Positions 17,104-26,571 of a DNA stretch of 64,000 nucleotides are shown here, in pieces (position 1 is the stretch's first letter; every line of letters begins with the position of its first letter). The notes beneath the pieces were generated by a model that saw only the letters and a list, made by a program, of their open reading frames with translations, was not told the origin of the DNA and ran no database searches. This DNA is from Flavobacteriales bacterium (GTDB lineage: Bacteria > Bacteroidota > Bacteroidia > Flavobacteriales_G > JALEGO01). The position numbers and the translations under genes were made by a program. The stretch is taken from assembly GCA_020628935.1 (NCBI GenBank), contig JAHDEG010000004.1:19233-83232 (forward strand). The letters are read 5' to 3'.

Positions 17104-17664
17104 TTAATTTGATATAGATGTTTGCAGTGAGAAAAATACTAAATTCTCACCATAGTTTCTAAAAAAGTATTCAATTTTATTTTGTGACTTCATTGCAATT
17201 TCTATAATCCCTAAACCAGCTCCACCCTTATCAGATATTTCACCGTCAATAAGTTTGTTGAAATGCAATTTCTTTAATGCTGCTTTATCCATACTATTTA
17301 CAGTGTCAATTTTTTGTTGCAACATTTCTTTCTCATCATCCTTAATTAAGTTACCTACAGTTATACTAACCCTCTCAGCACCAATACTTAAAGCCACAAT
17401 ACCATCTGACTTTTTTGCATAGGTGTGCTTTAAGATATTCTCCAAACACTCAACAAGAATACTATATGTTTTTTTCAATGCACGTTTATCTACTCTACGC
17501 TTTTCCATATCGCTTTTCGCCTGCTTTAATAGCATTTCAACTACCGACTGATCGAAAGTACCGTGATAGGCAGATAACACACCGTCATCTCCCATTTTCT
17601 GGTAAATATCAAAAACACTGTCTCTTACAGACTCTATTTGCGAACTATCTTCCACTACACTCAT
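17104..17664 (-). CDS. SiaB-like family protein kinase (HATPase fold)
   Basis: 186 aa. It is a GHKL-type ATPase fold without a His-kinase dimerisation domain. The N-box is LVECLENILKHTY (around residue 70) and the glycine-rich lid is DKGGAGLGIIEIA (around residue 150). The arrangement fits SiaB/DUF6272 kinases, which phosphorylate SiaC/DUF1987 on Ser or Thr. Its start overlaps the stop of the upstream SpoIIE phosphatase gene by 1 bp, so the two are translationally coupled. The assignment as kinase for the next gene product rests on family knowledge and gene order. Confidence 0.87.
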   Translation of the reverse strand: MSVVEDSSQIESVRDSVFDIYQKMGDDGVLSAYHGTFDQSVVEMLLKQAKSDMEKRRVDKRALKKTYSILVECLENILKHTYAKKSDGIVALSIGAERVSITVGNLIKDDEKEMLQQKIDTVNSMDKAALKKLHFNKLIDGEISDKGGAGLGIIEIAMKSQNKIEYFFRNYGENLVFFSLQTSISN

Positions 17665-20600
17665 TACTTTATCTTAACGCCTATAATCAACATATCATCG
17701 TACTGCTCTGTTCCTCCTTTCCAATCTTTCATGGTTGCTTCTAGCTTCTGTTTTTGCTTTTCATTTGATAATACGCTAACTTCAGTTAAAAGTTCTCTAA
17801 ACGGAGGATAATAAAATTTCTTGTTCTTAGCACCTCCCTTCTGATCAGCATAACCATCAGAGAAAATATAAAGCATATCACCAGATTGTAACTGTATAAC
17901 TTGGTTATTAAAGCTACCTTTCTTAGCAATTTTACCACCTTTACCTATAGGAATTTTATCACTCTTAACTTCAGATATTTCTCCCTTTCTTACTAAATAT
18001 AAAGGATTGTATGCTCCTGCAAATTCTAATTCATTTGTTTTTTTATTTATAGAGCAAATGGCTATATCCATGCCATCTTTAACACCAACATCGTCATTAT
18101 CTTGACGTAATGTTTTAGATATTTCAATACTAAGTAAATCCAATATAGGACCAGGAGAAGTAACTTGATTTTCTTTTACAACCTTATCTAATAAGTTATG
18201 GCCTATGATTGACATAAATGCTCCAGGGACACCATGGCCAGTACAATCAACAGCAGCAAATAAGATTTTTTCATCTGTTTCATGAATCCAATAAAAATCT
18301 CCACTTACAATATCTTTTGGTTGATACAGTATGAAAGACTCAGGCAAAGAAGCTTTTACTGACTCCATTGGTGGCAAAATAGCTTGCTGTATTCGCTTAG
18401 CGTAACTAATACTTTCTGTAATGTTTTTATTTTGTTTTTCTACTACTTCTTTCTCCTTTAACAGCTCTTGAGTACGTTTTTTCACCTCACTTTCAAGGTA
18501 CTCTTGTCTTTCTTTTAACTTTTTCTCTCTTTGCTTAATAAAGGTTATTATACCGAATAGAACTGCTAAAACACAGAGCGTATAAAACCACCAAGTCTTC
18601 CAAAATGGGGGTTTAATTTTAAAAGTATATTTCGTTGCCTCAGAATTTTCTAAACCACTATTATTAACTGCTTTTACATTAAATGTATAGCTACCGGGCG
18701 ACAAATTAGAATATGTAATTTCATTAGATTTAGTCTCTGGAGACCAATCTTGATCAAACCCTTCAAGAAAATACTTATACCTTACCTCACTTGGATTGGT
18801 TAAACTAATTGCAAGGTTTTTAAATGTTAAATAGTTATCGTAATAATTTAACACTTGAGCCTTTTCTAAATTAGCTTCATTAAAAAAGACATCGACATTC
18901 TCTATGTAAGTAAGTGGCTCAATATTGTTAACCCGATCTTTTGAAGGATCAAATTTAATGGCCCCTCTAAGTGTTCCAAACCAGATATTACCCGATTTAT
19001 CAAGTGTAACTGCATTTTCGTTTGTCTCTAGCCCTGAAAAGCCTTGCTGTTTTCCGTACAAGCTGAACGTCTCATTTTTTCTATTAAATCGTTCAATACC
19101 TAAACTTTGGCCAATCCAAATATTATTATTTGCATCACAAGTAATGAAGTGTGTTGAATTTGAACTCAAACCTTCATTTACTGTATATGATTTAAAAGTG
19201 CTACCATCATAAGAAATAATACCATCGCCATAAGTACCAAACCAAAGACTTCCATTTTTATCTTCTGCAATACTCAATATAAATTTTTGGTATAAACCAT
19301 CTCCTTCCTCGTAAGTTTTAAACGTTTTACCATTATACTTTGTCAAAGCCCCTCCTAAAATACCAAACCATAAGTTGTCCTTACTATCCTTAAAAATTTT
19401 GTATACTTTTTCTCCTCCTAAACCATTCTCGGATGTAAATGTTTCTATTTTATAGTTGTTAGGATTAATTCTCACAGCGCCAGCCTTAGTTCCTAACCAA
19501 ATAAAACCATCCTTATCTTCGCAAATACTAAATACCTTATTATGCAATAAACCATCATCGGTGGTAAGTTTTTTTATTACTTTACCTTTTGAATCTAAAA
19601 TATTCACACCTGAGTTTTCAGTTCCTGCCCAAACCTTTCCCGACTTCGCTTCTAGCAATGAAATGATAATATTTTCGCTTAAACCATCTGATGTAGACAC
19701 ACTAAATACTGTTGGGTTATTGTATTGTTTCCTCCCGCTAATTACAGGAAAGGTAAATACAGATATGCCATCTGTAGTACCAAACCACATTCTCTCTTTG
19801 CTATCTTGAATTACACACCAAACTAGGTTATTAATTAGATTATCATTGTGATTGTAAACTCTAAATACATCACCCATATATTTATTTAAGCCTATTTCAG
19901 TACCAATCCAAATATTACCTTCTCTATCTTCTACAAAAGCATTGGCATGGTAATACTTCATTTCAAATTTGTTGCTAAAAATATTTACCTGCCCTTCAGA
20001 TAAACCTTTGTTTTTTGATTTTGAAGGAATAAACTGAACAATACCTTGATCTTTAGTTCCTATCCAAACATTTTCTTCAGAATCTTTATAAAGTGTTTTA
20101 ATACTATTAGAAGAAAGACCTTGCTTTTTGCTTATTGAACCCAAAGAAAACTCAGATTTTTTATAAGCATCAGTATATTTAATTTTAACAATACCGTTAT
20201 TGGAAGTACCAAACCACATCTCTTTATCATATGCTTTTAAAACACATGTTAAGTTGTTACTGCCTTTATTTGGATGTTTGTAGTTTGTTACTAGCGACAA
20301 CTTATTTGCTGACTTGGCATTTAAAATACTAATTCCGCTTGTTGTTGTTACCCACAACTTTTGATTATGATCAAAAGCCAAACCTGTAATATTATTACTA
20401 ATTAAACCTTCGTCAATTCTGGCACCTTTTTCAGTTTCTAGGTTGTAGGTAAACAAACCCACATTTTCAGTACCAGCCCAGATAACCCCATTCTCATCTT
20501 GAGCGAGGCAAGTAATTAATCTGTATTTACTGTATTTTTCAACTTTAAGATCTATAATTGAATCACCATCTTGACTATATAAAGAAATGCCGCCTCCCCA

Positions 20601-20903
20601 ATGACCAAACAATACATCTCCATTATTCAGTAATATAGAAGAGGTAATCCAGTCTTCAGCGAGACCTTCTTTTTGTGTATAATTAGTGAACTTAACTCCA
20701 TCGTAACGAGAAAGTCCAGCGATGGTACCAACCCATAAAAAACCATCATTGTCTTGAACCACGGTCTCAATTTGAGACATAACCAATCCTTCTTGTAGGC
20801 CGTAGGTAACAAAATTTCCTGTTTGAGCAGTAAACTTCGGTTTAGCGCACACTAAAAGCAGGAAAAAACAAATGGAATAAGTAAATATTTTTTTTAAAGT
20901 CAT
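17664..20903 (-). CDS. Two-component-propeller sensor with SpoIIE phosphatase domain (SiaA-like output)
   Basis: 1079 aa from the ATG at 20903, chosen because it starts a clean signal peptide (MTLKKIFTYSICFFLLL) 13 bp after the upstream gene; a start at 20948 would overlap that gene by 32 bp. Residues ~30-690 are repeated propeller blades (GxIWxGT / NVWIGTKDQG type), followed by a Y_Y_Y domain (~700-765), one membrane helix (~770-790), a coiled-coil linker, and a PP2C/SpoIIE phosphatase domain (~840-1079). Metal-binding aspartates are intact: D869 (GDFYW), D886 (DCTGHGVPGA), D1016 (FSDGYAD) and D1069 (QYDDM). A periplasmic propeller therefore probably controls a cytoplasmic phosphatase. The next two genes encode the kinase and its substrate, giving a complete partner switch. 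Confidence 0.92.
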   Translation of the reverse strand: MTLKKIFTYSICFFLLLVCAKPKFTAQTGNFVTYGLQEGLVMSQIETVVQDNDGFLWVGTIAGLSRYDGVKFTNYTQKEGLAEDWITSSILLNNGDVLFGHWGGGISLYSQDGDSIIDLKVEKYSKYRLITCLAQDENGVIWAGTENVGLFTYNLETEKGARIDEGLISNNITGLAFDHNQKLWVTTTSGISILNAKSANKLSLVTNYKHPNKGSNNLTCVLKAYDKEMWFGTSNNGIVKIKYTDAYKKSEFSLGSISKKQGLSSNSIKTLYKDSEENVWIGTKDQGIVQFIPSKSKNKGLSEGQVNIFSNKFEMKYYHANAFVEDREGNIWIGTEIGLNKYMGDVFRVYNHNDNLINNLVWCVIQDSKERMWFGTTDGISVFTFPVISGRKQYNNPTVFSVSTSDGLSENIIISLLEAKSGKVWAGTENSGVNILDSKGKVIKKLTTDDGLLHNKVFSICEDKDGFIWLGTKAGAVRINPNNYKIETFTSENGLGGEKVYKIFKDSKDNLWFGILGGALTKYNGKTFKTYEEGDGLYQKFILSIAEDKNGSLWFGTYGDGIISYDGSTFKSYTVNEGLSSNSTHFITCDANNNIWIGQSLGIERFNRKNETFSLYGKQQGFSGLETNENAVTLDKSGNIWFGTLRGAIKFDPSKDRVNNIEPLTYIENVDVFFNEANLEKAQVLNYYDNYLTFKNLAISLTNPSEVRYKYFLEGFDQDWSPETKSNEITYSNLSPGSYTFNVKAVNNSGLENSEATKYTFKIKPPFWKTWWFYTLCVLAVLFGIITFIKQREKKLKERQEYLESEVKKRTQELLKEKEVVEKQNKNITESISYAKRIQQAILPPMESVKASLPESFILYQPKDIVSGDFYWIHETDEKILFAAVDCTGHGVPGAFMSIIGHNLLDKVVKENQVTSPGPILDLLSIEISKTLRQDNDDVGVKDGMDIAICSINKKTNELEFAGAYNPLYLVRKGEISEVKSDKIPIGKGGKIAKKGSFNNQVIQLQSGDMLYIFSDGYADQKGGAKNKKFYYPPFRELLTEVSVLSNEKQKQKLEATMKDWKGGTEQYDDMLIIGVKIK

Positions 20904-20916
20904 TTTATACTCTATT

Positions 20917-21873
20917 TTATTTTTCGAAGTTAAAATTATCTTCGTCAATTTTTATTTCTTTTTTAGTTTCTACAATTTCCTCAATTAATCTTCTCTTTTG
21001 AAGTGCCATTTGTAGCCTATTTCTACTTTCGTACTCTTTATCTACGAAATATTGCATCAAATATTCATTAAGGTTATTAACATCGGCATGCTTCAAATCA
21101 AGCCGTTTTATAATTTCTTCTGACAAAACTTGTAGCTTTTTAACGTTAGCTGTACCATTAAGTTTCGATTTTTGATATGTTTCTACTAAATCCTTTGTAG
21201 ACCTAGATTTGAGTTGTTTATCGTTGATGTTTTTTTGAACTTTTTTTTCTTCCTCATCCAATAGCTGTTGATCTGTTTTTGCAGCCGAATTGAATGTTAG
21301 ATCGTCAGAATTGCTAGTTTTAGAGGGAGTTATGTTATTGCCGCTGTTATTGATGTTAACACCACTACTTGTTGGCAATAAAGAAGAATCAATAGTTGTA
21401 GTAACCGTTTTAGAAAATAAACCTTGACTAACCTTATAGGGACTGTCGGTTATCTTATGCTCAAACCTTTTAGCATCAGCATTGTAAGATATTTGTGATT
21501 GCCATTTTTTATTATTTTCACTAATTGAATTTGATAATTTTACTTTTAAAAAAACAGGCCAAAGCTTACTGGGGAGGATGGATGTATCAATTATTGTATA
21601 AATAGGTATTCTTTCTTTTATGTAGTTTTCGAACTCAATTGTTAATTCATAAGTTGATTGTAAATCAACACTAAAGGAGAAGAACCCTTTTTTCGATGTT
21701 TTTGGAGTTTCAATTACGCTACCATTTCGTAACACCTTAACGATAGCTTTATTTAAATCATCATCTCCGTTAACCTCAAGTTCGCCATTAACTTTGAGCG
21801 ATTCCTGTGAGAAGCCAGGCGTACTTAAACCTAGCAAAATAACAGTAACTATTACACAGAATGACCTCATCAC
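20917..21873 (-). CDS. Secreted protein with carboxypeptidase-regulatory-like N-terminal domain
   Basis: 318 aa. The signal peptide ends near residue 22 (GLSTPGFSQ). Residues ~25-105 look like a beta-sandwich regulatory domain (VNGELEVNGDDDLNKAIVKV, then KKGFFSFSVDL), similar to CarboxypepD_reg or gliding-motility N-terminal modules. The middle is Ser/Asn-rich and low-complexity. Residues ~215-318 are charged and helical, probably coiled coil (RNRLQMALQKRRLIEEIVET). I do not recognise a named family. It sits between a T9SS protein and the sensor phosphatase, and its end is 13 bp before the latter's chosen start. A functional link with the sensor is suggested by context only. Confidence 0.72.
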   Translation of the reverse strand: MMRSFCVIVTVILLGLSTPGFSQESLKVNGELEVNGDDDLNKAIVKVLRNGSVIETPKTSKKGFFSFSVDLQSTYELTIEFENYIKERIPIYTIIDTSILPSKLWPVFLKVKLSNSISENNKKWQSQISYNADAKRFEHKITDSPYKVSQGLFSKTVTTTIDSSLLPTSSGVNINNSGNNITPSKTSNSDDLTFNSAAKTDQQLLDEEEKKVQKNINDKQLKSRSTKDLVETYQKSKLNGTANVKKLQVLSEEIIKRLDLKHADVNNLNEYLMQYFVDKEYESRNRLQMALQKRRLIEEIVETKKEIKIDEDNFNFEK

Positions 21874-21922
21874 AACTAAGATAGATAAATAATTAAAAAT
21901 GAGGGTAAAAATTAAATGGGGG

Positions 21923-23995
21923 TCAGCGAATTAATGCAAAAGATCCTCTTCGTATTAAGGTCTCATTCTCAGCATTTTTAAACTGAACATAAAACTGATA
22001 CAATCCGGGCCTATAACCAATCCCGTCAAACCCTAGTTTTGGGTTTACTGTTTCAAATATTATATCTCCCCATCTATCAAACACAATGAACTTGTATTCT
22101 AATTCGGCAGCAAAACTTAATATAGGCTTAAATTCTTCATTAATTCCGTCTCCGTCAGGTGTAAAAGCATTAGGGTACCAAATAATCTCATTCATTGACA
22201 AGCAAACTTCGTTTGACAAGCATGCTTCTTGGAATCCATAAATATTAGCGAAGCTATCTTCAACTGCTTCTACATAGTAACAAAATTCACCTTCCGAATT
22301 TAAAAAAGGTTCAACGTCATCAATATAAAAAAATTCACCAGTCTGAAAATCTTCTAGTAACTCATAATCATCGTTTCCATTAATACTTCTATAAAACTTG
22401 TAACTTTTTGTGTAACCACCTGCATTTTCAAAACCGGTATAATAGTTCCATGTTAACGTATTTTTAAATTCTCTGTTGTTAGACTTTCCAGAAAGTAAAA
22501 CTGTTCCGACCGTATCTGCAAAAATAAAGGGGGCTTCACAATTATCTAATGCACCTACTGTATAATAGTAAACAATTGTATCTGAACCAACACCAAAATC
22601 TTTGAATGAATATAAAGTATCATCTTTAGTGGCACCAATAAAACCGACTTGCTCAAATAACGTATCAGGATAAATTGACCTCCAAATGGTAAAACCCGTT
22701 GGTTTACTATCATCTGATATATAAAAGGAGACTTTAACCTCGCTTTCATCTACCACAGAAACACAATTAACATAAAAATTTGTTGGCAAATCTAGGTCAG
22801 GCGTTTTAATACAAATTGAGTTTGACTTGGATGAAGCTAGTGATAACGCAGGACTTTGGGAAACTGCCTGAATATAATAGCAGTACTGAGAGCTCCCCAA
22901 TACGTTTTCGTGCACGAACGTTAACTCGCCTTGAGTTATGGAATCTAACATTGTAAAGCCTGCTCCATCTTTTTCCGAGTAAATGTAATAGGTGTAATCT
23001 ACACCCAACACACCAGAATAAGGGGTGAAATCTAAGCTAATTGTTTTATCACATTTAGAATATTCGGCTTGTAAATTTATCGTAGTATGAATCGTAGTTG
23101 TTGGACTAGCGTTATTAGACCCACAAGTATCTATTGCTGCTACAGTATAACTAGTAGGAGCATTTTGGGGAAGTGCATTTAAATCTATAAAAGTATCACT
23201 ATTTAACCCAGCAACAGAAGCAATTATTACTCCATCCCTAATTATTATATATTCTTTTATATCACCTGAACCGTCAGAAGTCCAATATACAGTAACTGCA
23301 TTGGTAGCTGGATCAACCGTAACAGAATCTACTTCTGGTGAACCAGGCGCTTTATCATCTAAAATAAGCTCAGTTACTTTATTGGATATTGATACGCAAC
23401 CGGAAGCATCAGATAAGGAAATCCTATACGACAAGGTATCTTCACAAGTTTTTACCGGATCATCATAAAATTCATTACCATAAGTGGGATTATCTACAAT
23501 CTGCCATGGTCCGCCAGAGTTTATTTGCTTTAATACATTGTAGTTCATTCCTGAAGTAGCTGGGTTAGGATCGGAAATTGGATTCCATCTCACATCAACA
23601 AAACCATCTTGAGGTATTGGAAGAGGGTCAAACGTTAAATAAATGCTTTTTAAAGTATCTGAAGCTTGAAGATAATAAAGACCACCAGCGGCATCCATCA
23701 TTTCAATTACGATAAAATAATACCTAGCCCCTTGATTTGCCTGAGCATTTATATGTGTAAACGATGTAGTTGCTATATTTGGCACACTACCAATTATACT
23801 ATAAACGCCATCATTGTTTGATTGCCAAATTTGGTATGCATTAAATTCTCCGCTTGGGTCAATATGAGCTTGCCAGGTAAGCACTACATCTCCATTAGAT
23901 TCAACCTCCAAACATCTAAAATCAGCCTTTTGGCCAAGTAAATTTGTAAAAGAAATTACACTGATTAAAATTATGATAAAATAACTCTTTAGCAT
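21923..23995 (-). CDS. Fibronectin-III-like T9SS protein with gliding-motility-associated C-terminal domain
   Basis: 690 aa. The signal peptide is at residues 1-~21 (FTNLLGQ). Several FN3-like beta-sandwich repeats cover residues ~25-590 (patterns such as VVLTWQAHIDPSGEFNAYQI and YKFYRSINGNDDYELLEDF). The last ~90 residues (YPNAFTPDGDGINEEFKP ... FDRWGDIIFET ... RPGLYQF) form the gliding-motility-associated (type B, CHU_C) sorting domain. It should be exported through T9SS, probably to the cell surface. It is the first gene of a minus-strand run that continues with the 318-aa secreted protein and the SiaABC-like module. Confidence 0.88.
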   Translation of the reverse strand: MLKSYFIIILISVISFTNLLGQKADFRCLEVESNGDVVLTWQAHIDPSGEFNAYQIWQSNNDGVYSIIGSVPNIATTSFTHINAQANQGARYYFIVIEMMDAAGGLYYLQASDTLKSIYLTFDPLPIPQDGFVDVRWNPISDPNPATSGMNYNVLKQINSGGPWQIVDNPTYGNEFYDDPVKTCEDTLSYRISLSDASGCVSISNKVTELILDDKAPGSPEVDSVTVDPATNAVTVYWTSDGSGDIKEYIIIRDGVIIASVAGLNSDTFIDLNALPQNAPTSYTVAAIDTCGSNNASPTTTIHTTINLQAEYSKCDKTISLDFTPYSGVLGVDYTYYIYSEKDGAGFTMLDSITQGELTFVHENVLGSSQYCYYIQAVSQSPALSLASSKSNSICIKTPDLDLPTNFYVNCVSVVDESEVKVSFYISDDSKPTGFTIWRSIYPDTLFEQVGFIGATKDDTLYSFKDFGVGSDTIVYYYTVGALDNCEAPFIFADTVGTVLLSGKSNNREFKNTLTWNYYTGFENAGGYTKSYKFYRSINGNDDYELLEDFQTGEFFYIDDVEPFLNSEGEFCYYVEAVEDSFANIYGFQEACLSNEVCLSMNEIIWYPNAFTPDGDGINEEFKPILSFAAELEYKFIVFDRWGDIIFETVNPKLGFDGIGYRPGLYQFYVQFKNAENETLIRRGSFALIR

Positions 23996-24053
23996 TTTGA
24001 TGTTTGCGTTTCTACCTCTAATAACGTCAATTTTTAAATTAAGATGCCTAAAA

Positions 24054-25331
24054 TTATTTATTTCCTACTACAACTTCAAAAAGTTGGTCCTCTTTTATGT
24101 GCTTATTAAATGTATTTCTAAGCATCTCAGCACTAACGTTTGAAATATTCTCAACAAAATCGCTGTAATAACTAAAAGGCAAATCTACGTTAACAATACT
24201 TTTTAGTCTATCGCTAGTTTCCCATGCCCCATCAAAACCACTTAGCATCCCTCCTATTATATAATTTTTCACACGATTAAGTTCGTTATTTGAAACCAAT
24301 TCATTCTGGATTTTATCAATTTCCTTATAGATCTCTGCAAGTGCACTTTTTGTGACGTTCGTTCCAACATCTGTTGAGATAGACAAAACACCAACCTTAT
24401 TCATTAAGCCAATAGAAGCACCTATACCATAAGTATATCCTTTATCTTCTCGAATGTTTTTCATTAGTCGAGAGCCAAAATATCCTCCTAATGTCGTTAC
24501 TGCAACTTTAAGGGCAGCAAAATCACGATCAGCCCTACCTGGAACCAAGCAACCTATTTTAATAGATGATTGAACTGAATCTGGCTTCTCTACTAAGTGT
24601 ATTTTACTTTTTTGGGTATTGAAATTATACTCGCTTTTATTAAACTGATTATTAAACTGATCCGAAAAATCGAAAATTTGTTGTAATAACTTTAGGGTTT
24701 TATTAAAATCTTTTCCTGTGGTGACAAAAAACTTACATGTATTCCATACATAATTATTTTTATGAAATTTTTTTAAATCTGAATTAACAATATTTTCATA
24801 GTCAATTAACTCTGTAGGATGTCCAAAATTATGATTTTTACCATATACACTTGCATTGAAAACTCGCTGTGCCTCAAAGTCGTTTTTTTCTAGGTTTACT
24901 TTAAGGGTGTTTTTAGAGTTGTTCAACTTAATTTTGAGCTCTTTGTCGGGAAAGATTGAGGATTCAATAATTTCTTTCACAAGGAGAGCCATTTTTTCAA
25001 AGTGCTTGTTTAGTAGGTATATAGTAATAGAAGAATCTTCACGCCCTGCATTTAAACTTAGGTAGCTTCCGTTAATTTCGAGAATATCTGCAATATCTTC
25101 TGAGCTATATTTTTCAGTTCCTTCCTCCAGCATACGACAACACATGGTTGACAATAAAGGAATTGGCTGATGTATTGAACCAACAGGAAATGTGATATCT
25201 AATTTGGTTAGCTCATTTTGATCTGATTTAACAAAATATGCAGGCGTTCCATTTTTTAGGTATTTCTGTTCGTATTCAGGTAAATCAAATTGTATACTGG
25301 AATATGAAGGGGCATTAATTCTATTAAGCAT
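24054..25331 (-). CDS. M16-family peptidase subunit lacking the zinc motif
   Basis: 425 aa from the ATG at 25331, which overlaps the stop of the upstream M16 gene by 8 bp (ATGCTTAA) as expected for coupling; a longer frame to 25379 overlaps by 56 bp. The M16 fold is clear (two homologous halves; C-terminal NIREDKGYTYGIGASIG). The HxxEH zinc motif is missing: the corresponding helix reads MCCRMLEEGTE. The partner encoded upstream has the motif, so the pair resembles the active/inactive heterodimers of the PqqL/mitochondrial processing peptidase group. It has no signal peptide and probably acts in the cytosol. Confidence 0.88.
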   Translation of the reverse strand: MLNRINAPSYSSIQFDLPEYEQKYLKNGTPAYFVKSDQNELTKLDITFPVGSIHQPIPLLSTMCCRMLEEGTEKYSSEDIADILEINGSYLSLNAGREDSSITIYLLNKHFEKMALLVKEIIESSIFPDKELKIKLNNSKNTLKVNLEKNDFEAQRVFNASVYGKNHNFGHPTELIDYENIVNSDLKKFHKNNYVWNTCKFFVTTGKDFNKTLKLLQQIFDFSDQFNNQFNKSEYNFNTQKSKIHLVEKPDSVQSSIKIGCLVPGRADRDFAALKVAVTTLGGYFGSRLMKNIREDKGYTYGIGASIGLMNKVGVLSISTDVGTNVTKSALAEIYKEIDKIQNELVSNNELNRVKNYIIGGMLSGFDGAWETSDRLKSIVNVDLPFSYYSDFVENISNVSAEMLRNTFNKHIKEDQLFEVVVGNK

Positions 25332-26571
25332 GTTTTTGAATTTTATCATATTTAAGTACTGAAGCTCGTGATGAATCAAATAGATTACTTGCTACTCTCA
25401 TTAAATCAGTCTTTTTTACATTTTGATAAGCTTTATACTCATCATTAATTAAATTGGCATCCCCTAAAAACTCATAAAAAGCTAAATCCATTGCCTTATT
25501 TAAAATATTGGTTCGATTAAACACAGTTGATGTCTCATTCATATTTGTGATTCTCGAAAGCTCATCATCTGTTATACCATTTTTAAGCAACAAGTTTATT
25601 TGTTCATCGAGCATTTCTTCTGCCTTTTCAAAAGATAATTTATCAGTTAAACGTGCACTTAATATAAAAAGCCCGTTATCATAACTTCCGGTGATAAAGG
25701 CATCTGCTGAAATAAACCCTTTAGAAGTTTTTATTAACTCGCGATCAAAGCGAGAAGCATTACCGTTAGACAAAACATCTGAAAGCAAATCGTAGTACAC
25801 GTAATCTTTATGGTTGCGATTAACCATTGGATACGTTTTAGTAAAATATTTTAGTGGTACATCTCTATATATATGCTTTTCTCTTCTTTGAGTTTGAGGA
25901 GGTTCTTCGGTAATATGTGAATTTACAATTTCACCAGCTGGTATTCCGGAATACCATTTTTCAATCAGTTGTTTAACGCTATTAATTTCGAAGTTGCCCG
26001 AAACTACAAGAACTGCATTATTAGGGCGATAATATTTGTAAAAAAAATCTTTAACGTCTGTTAGAGTAGCTTTTTCAATATGATCTAAATCCTTACCTAT
26101 TGTAGCCCATTTATAAGGATGGGTTTTATAAGCAAGTGGTCTTAACTCTAACCATAAATCTCCATACGGTTGGTTTAGGTAACGTTGTTTAAACTCCTCC
26201 TTCACCACATTTTTTTGTACATCTAAACTTTCTTGAGAAAAAGCTAATTGTAACATACGATCAGACTCTAACCAAAAAGCGGTTTCAATATTTGATGCTG
26301 GAATGGTTATATAATAATTAGTTATATCGTTGTTTGTAAAAGCGTTGTTTTCGCCTCCTCTTTCTTGTAAAGGGGTATCAAAATCAGGTATATTTTCAGA
26401 ACCACCAAACATCAAATGTTCAAATAAATGAGCAAAACCAGTTTTCGATTCTTCCTCGTTTCTAGCACCTACTTTATACAAAGTATTAACAGCAACTAAT
26501 TGAGATGTTTTATCTGGATGCAATATTACTGTAAGTCCATTTTTCAGCTTATATTTTTCGAATTTGATCAT
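25324..26571 (-). CDS. M16-family zinc metallopeptidase (catalytic subunit)
   Basis: 415 aa. The inverted zinc motif is HLFEH (His48, Glu51, His52) in the helix TGFAHLFEHLMFGG, with further acidic residues in VVKEEFKQRYLNQPYGD about 75 residues later. It lacks a signal peptide, unlike periplasmic PqqL. It is followed, with an 8-bp overlap, by the inactive-type M16 subunit, and it overlaps the upstream nitronate monooxygenase gene by 4 bp, so the three genes look like one transcript. Expected activity is degradation of medium-length peptides inside a two-subunit chamber. Confidence 0.9.
   Translation of the reverse strand: MIKFEKYKLKNGLTVILHPDKTSQLVAVNTLYKVGARNEEESKTGFAHLFEHLMFGGSENIPDFDTPLQERGGENNAFTNNDITNYYITIPASNIETAFWLESDRMLQLAFSQESLDVQKNVVKEEFKQRYLNQPYGDLWLELRPLAYKTHPYKWATIGKDLDHIEKATLTDVKDFFYKYYRPNNAVLVVSGNFEINSVKQLIEKWYSGIPAGEIVNSHITEEPPQTQRREKHIYRDVPLKYFTKTYPMVNRNHKDYVYYDLLSDVLSNGNASRFDRELIKTSKGFISADAFITGSYDNGLFILSARLTDKLSFEKAEEMLDEQINLLLKNGITDDELSRITNMNETSTVFNRTNILNKAMDLAFYEFLGDANLINDEYKAYQNVKKTDLMRVASNLFDSSRASVLKYDKIQKHA

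Noticed and set aside
20904-20948. Longer N-terminus for the propeller/SpoIIE protein (start at 20948).
   Set aside because: It would put a charged 15-residue extension before a standard signal peptide and overlap the upstream gene by 32 bp; the ATG at 20903 fits better.
24001-24053. Terminator between the T9SS fibronectin-type gene and the M16 operon.
   Set aside because: No stem with a following T-run was found on either strand in this short gap.
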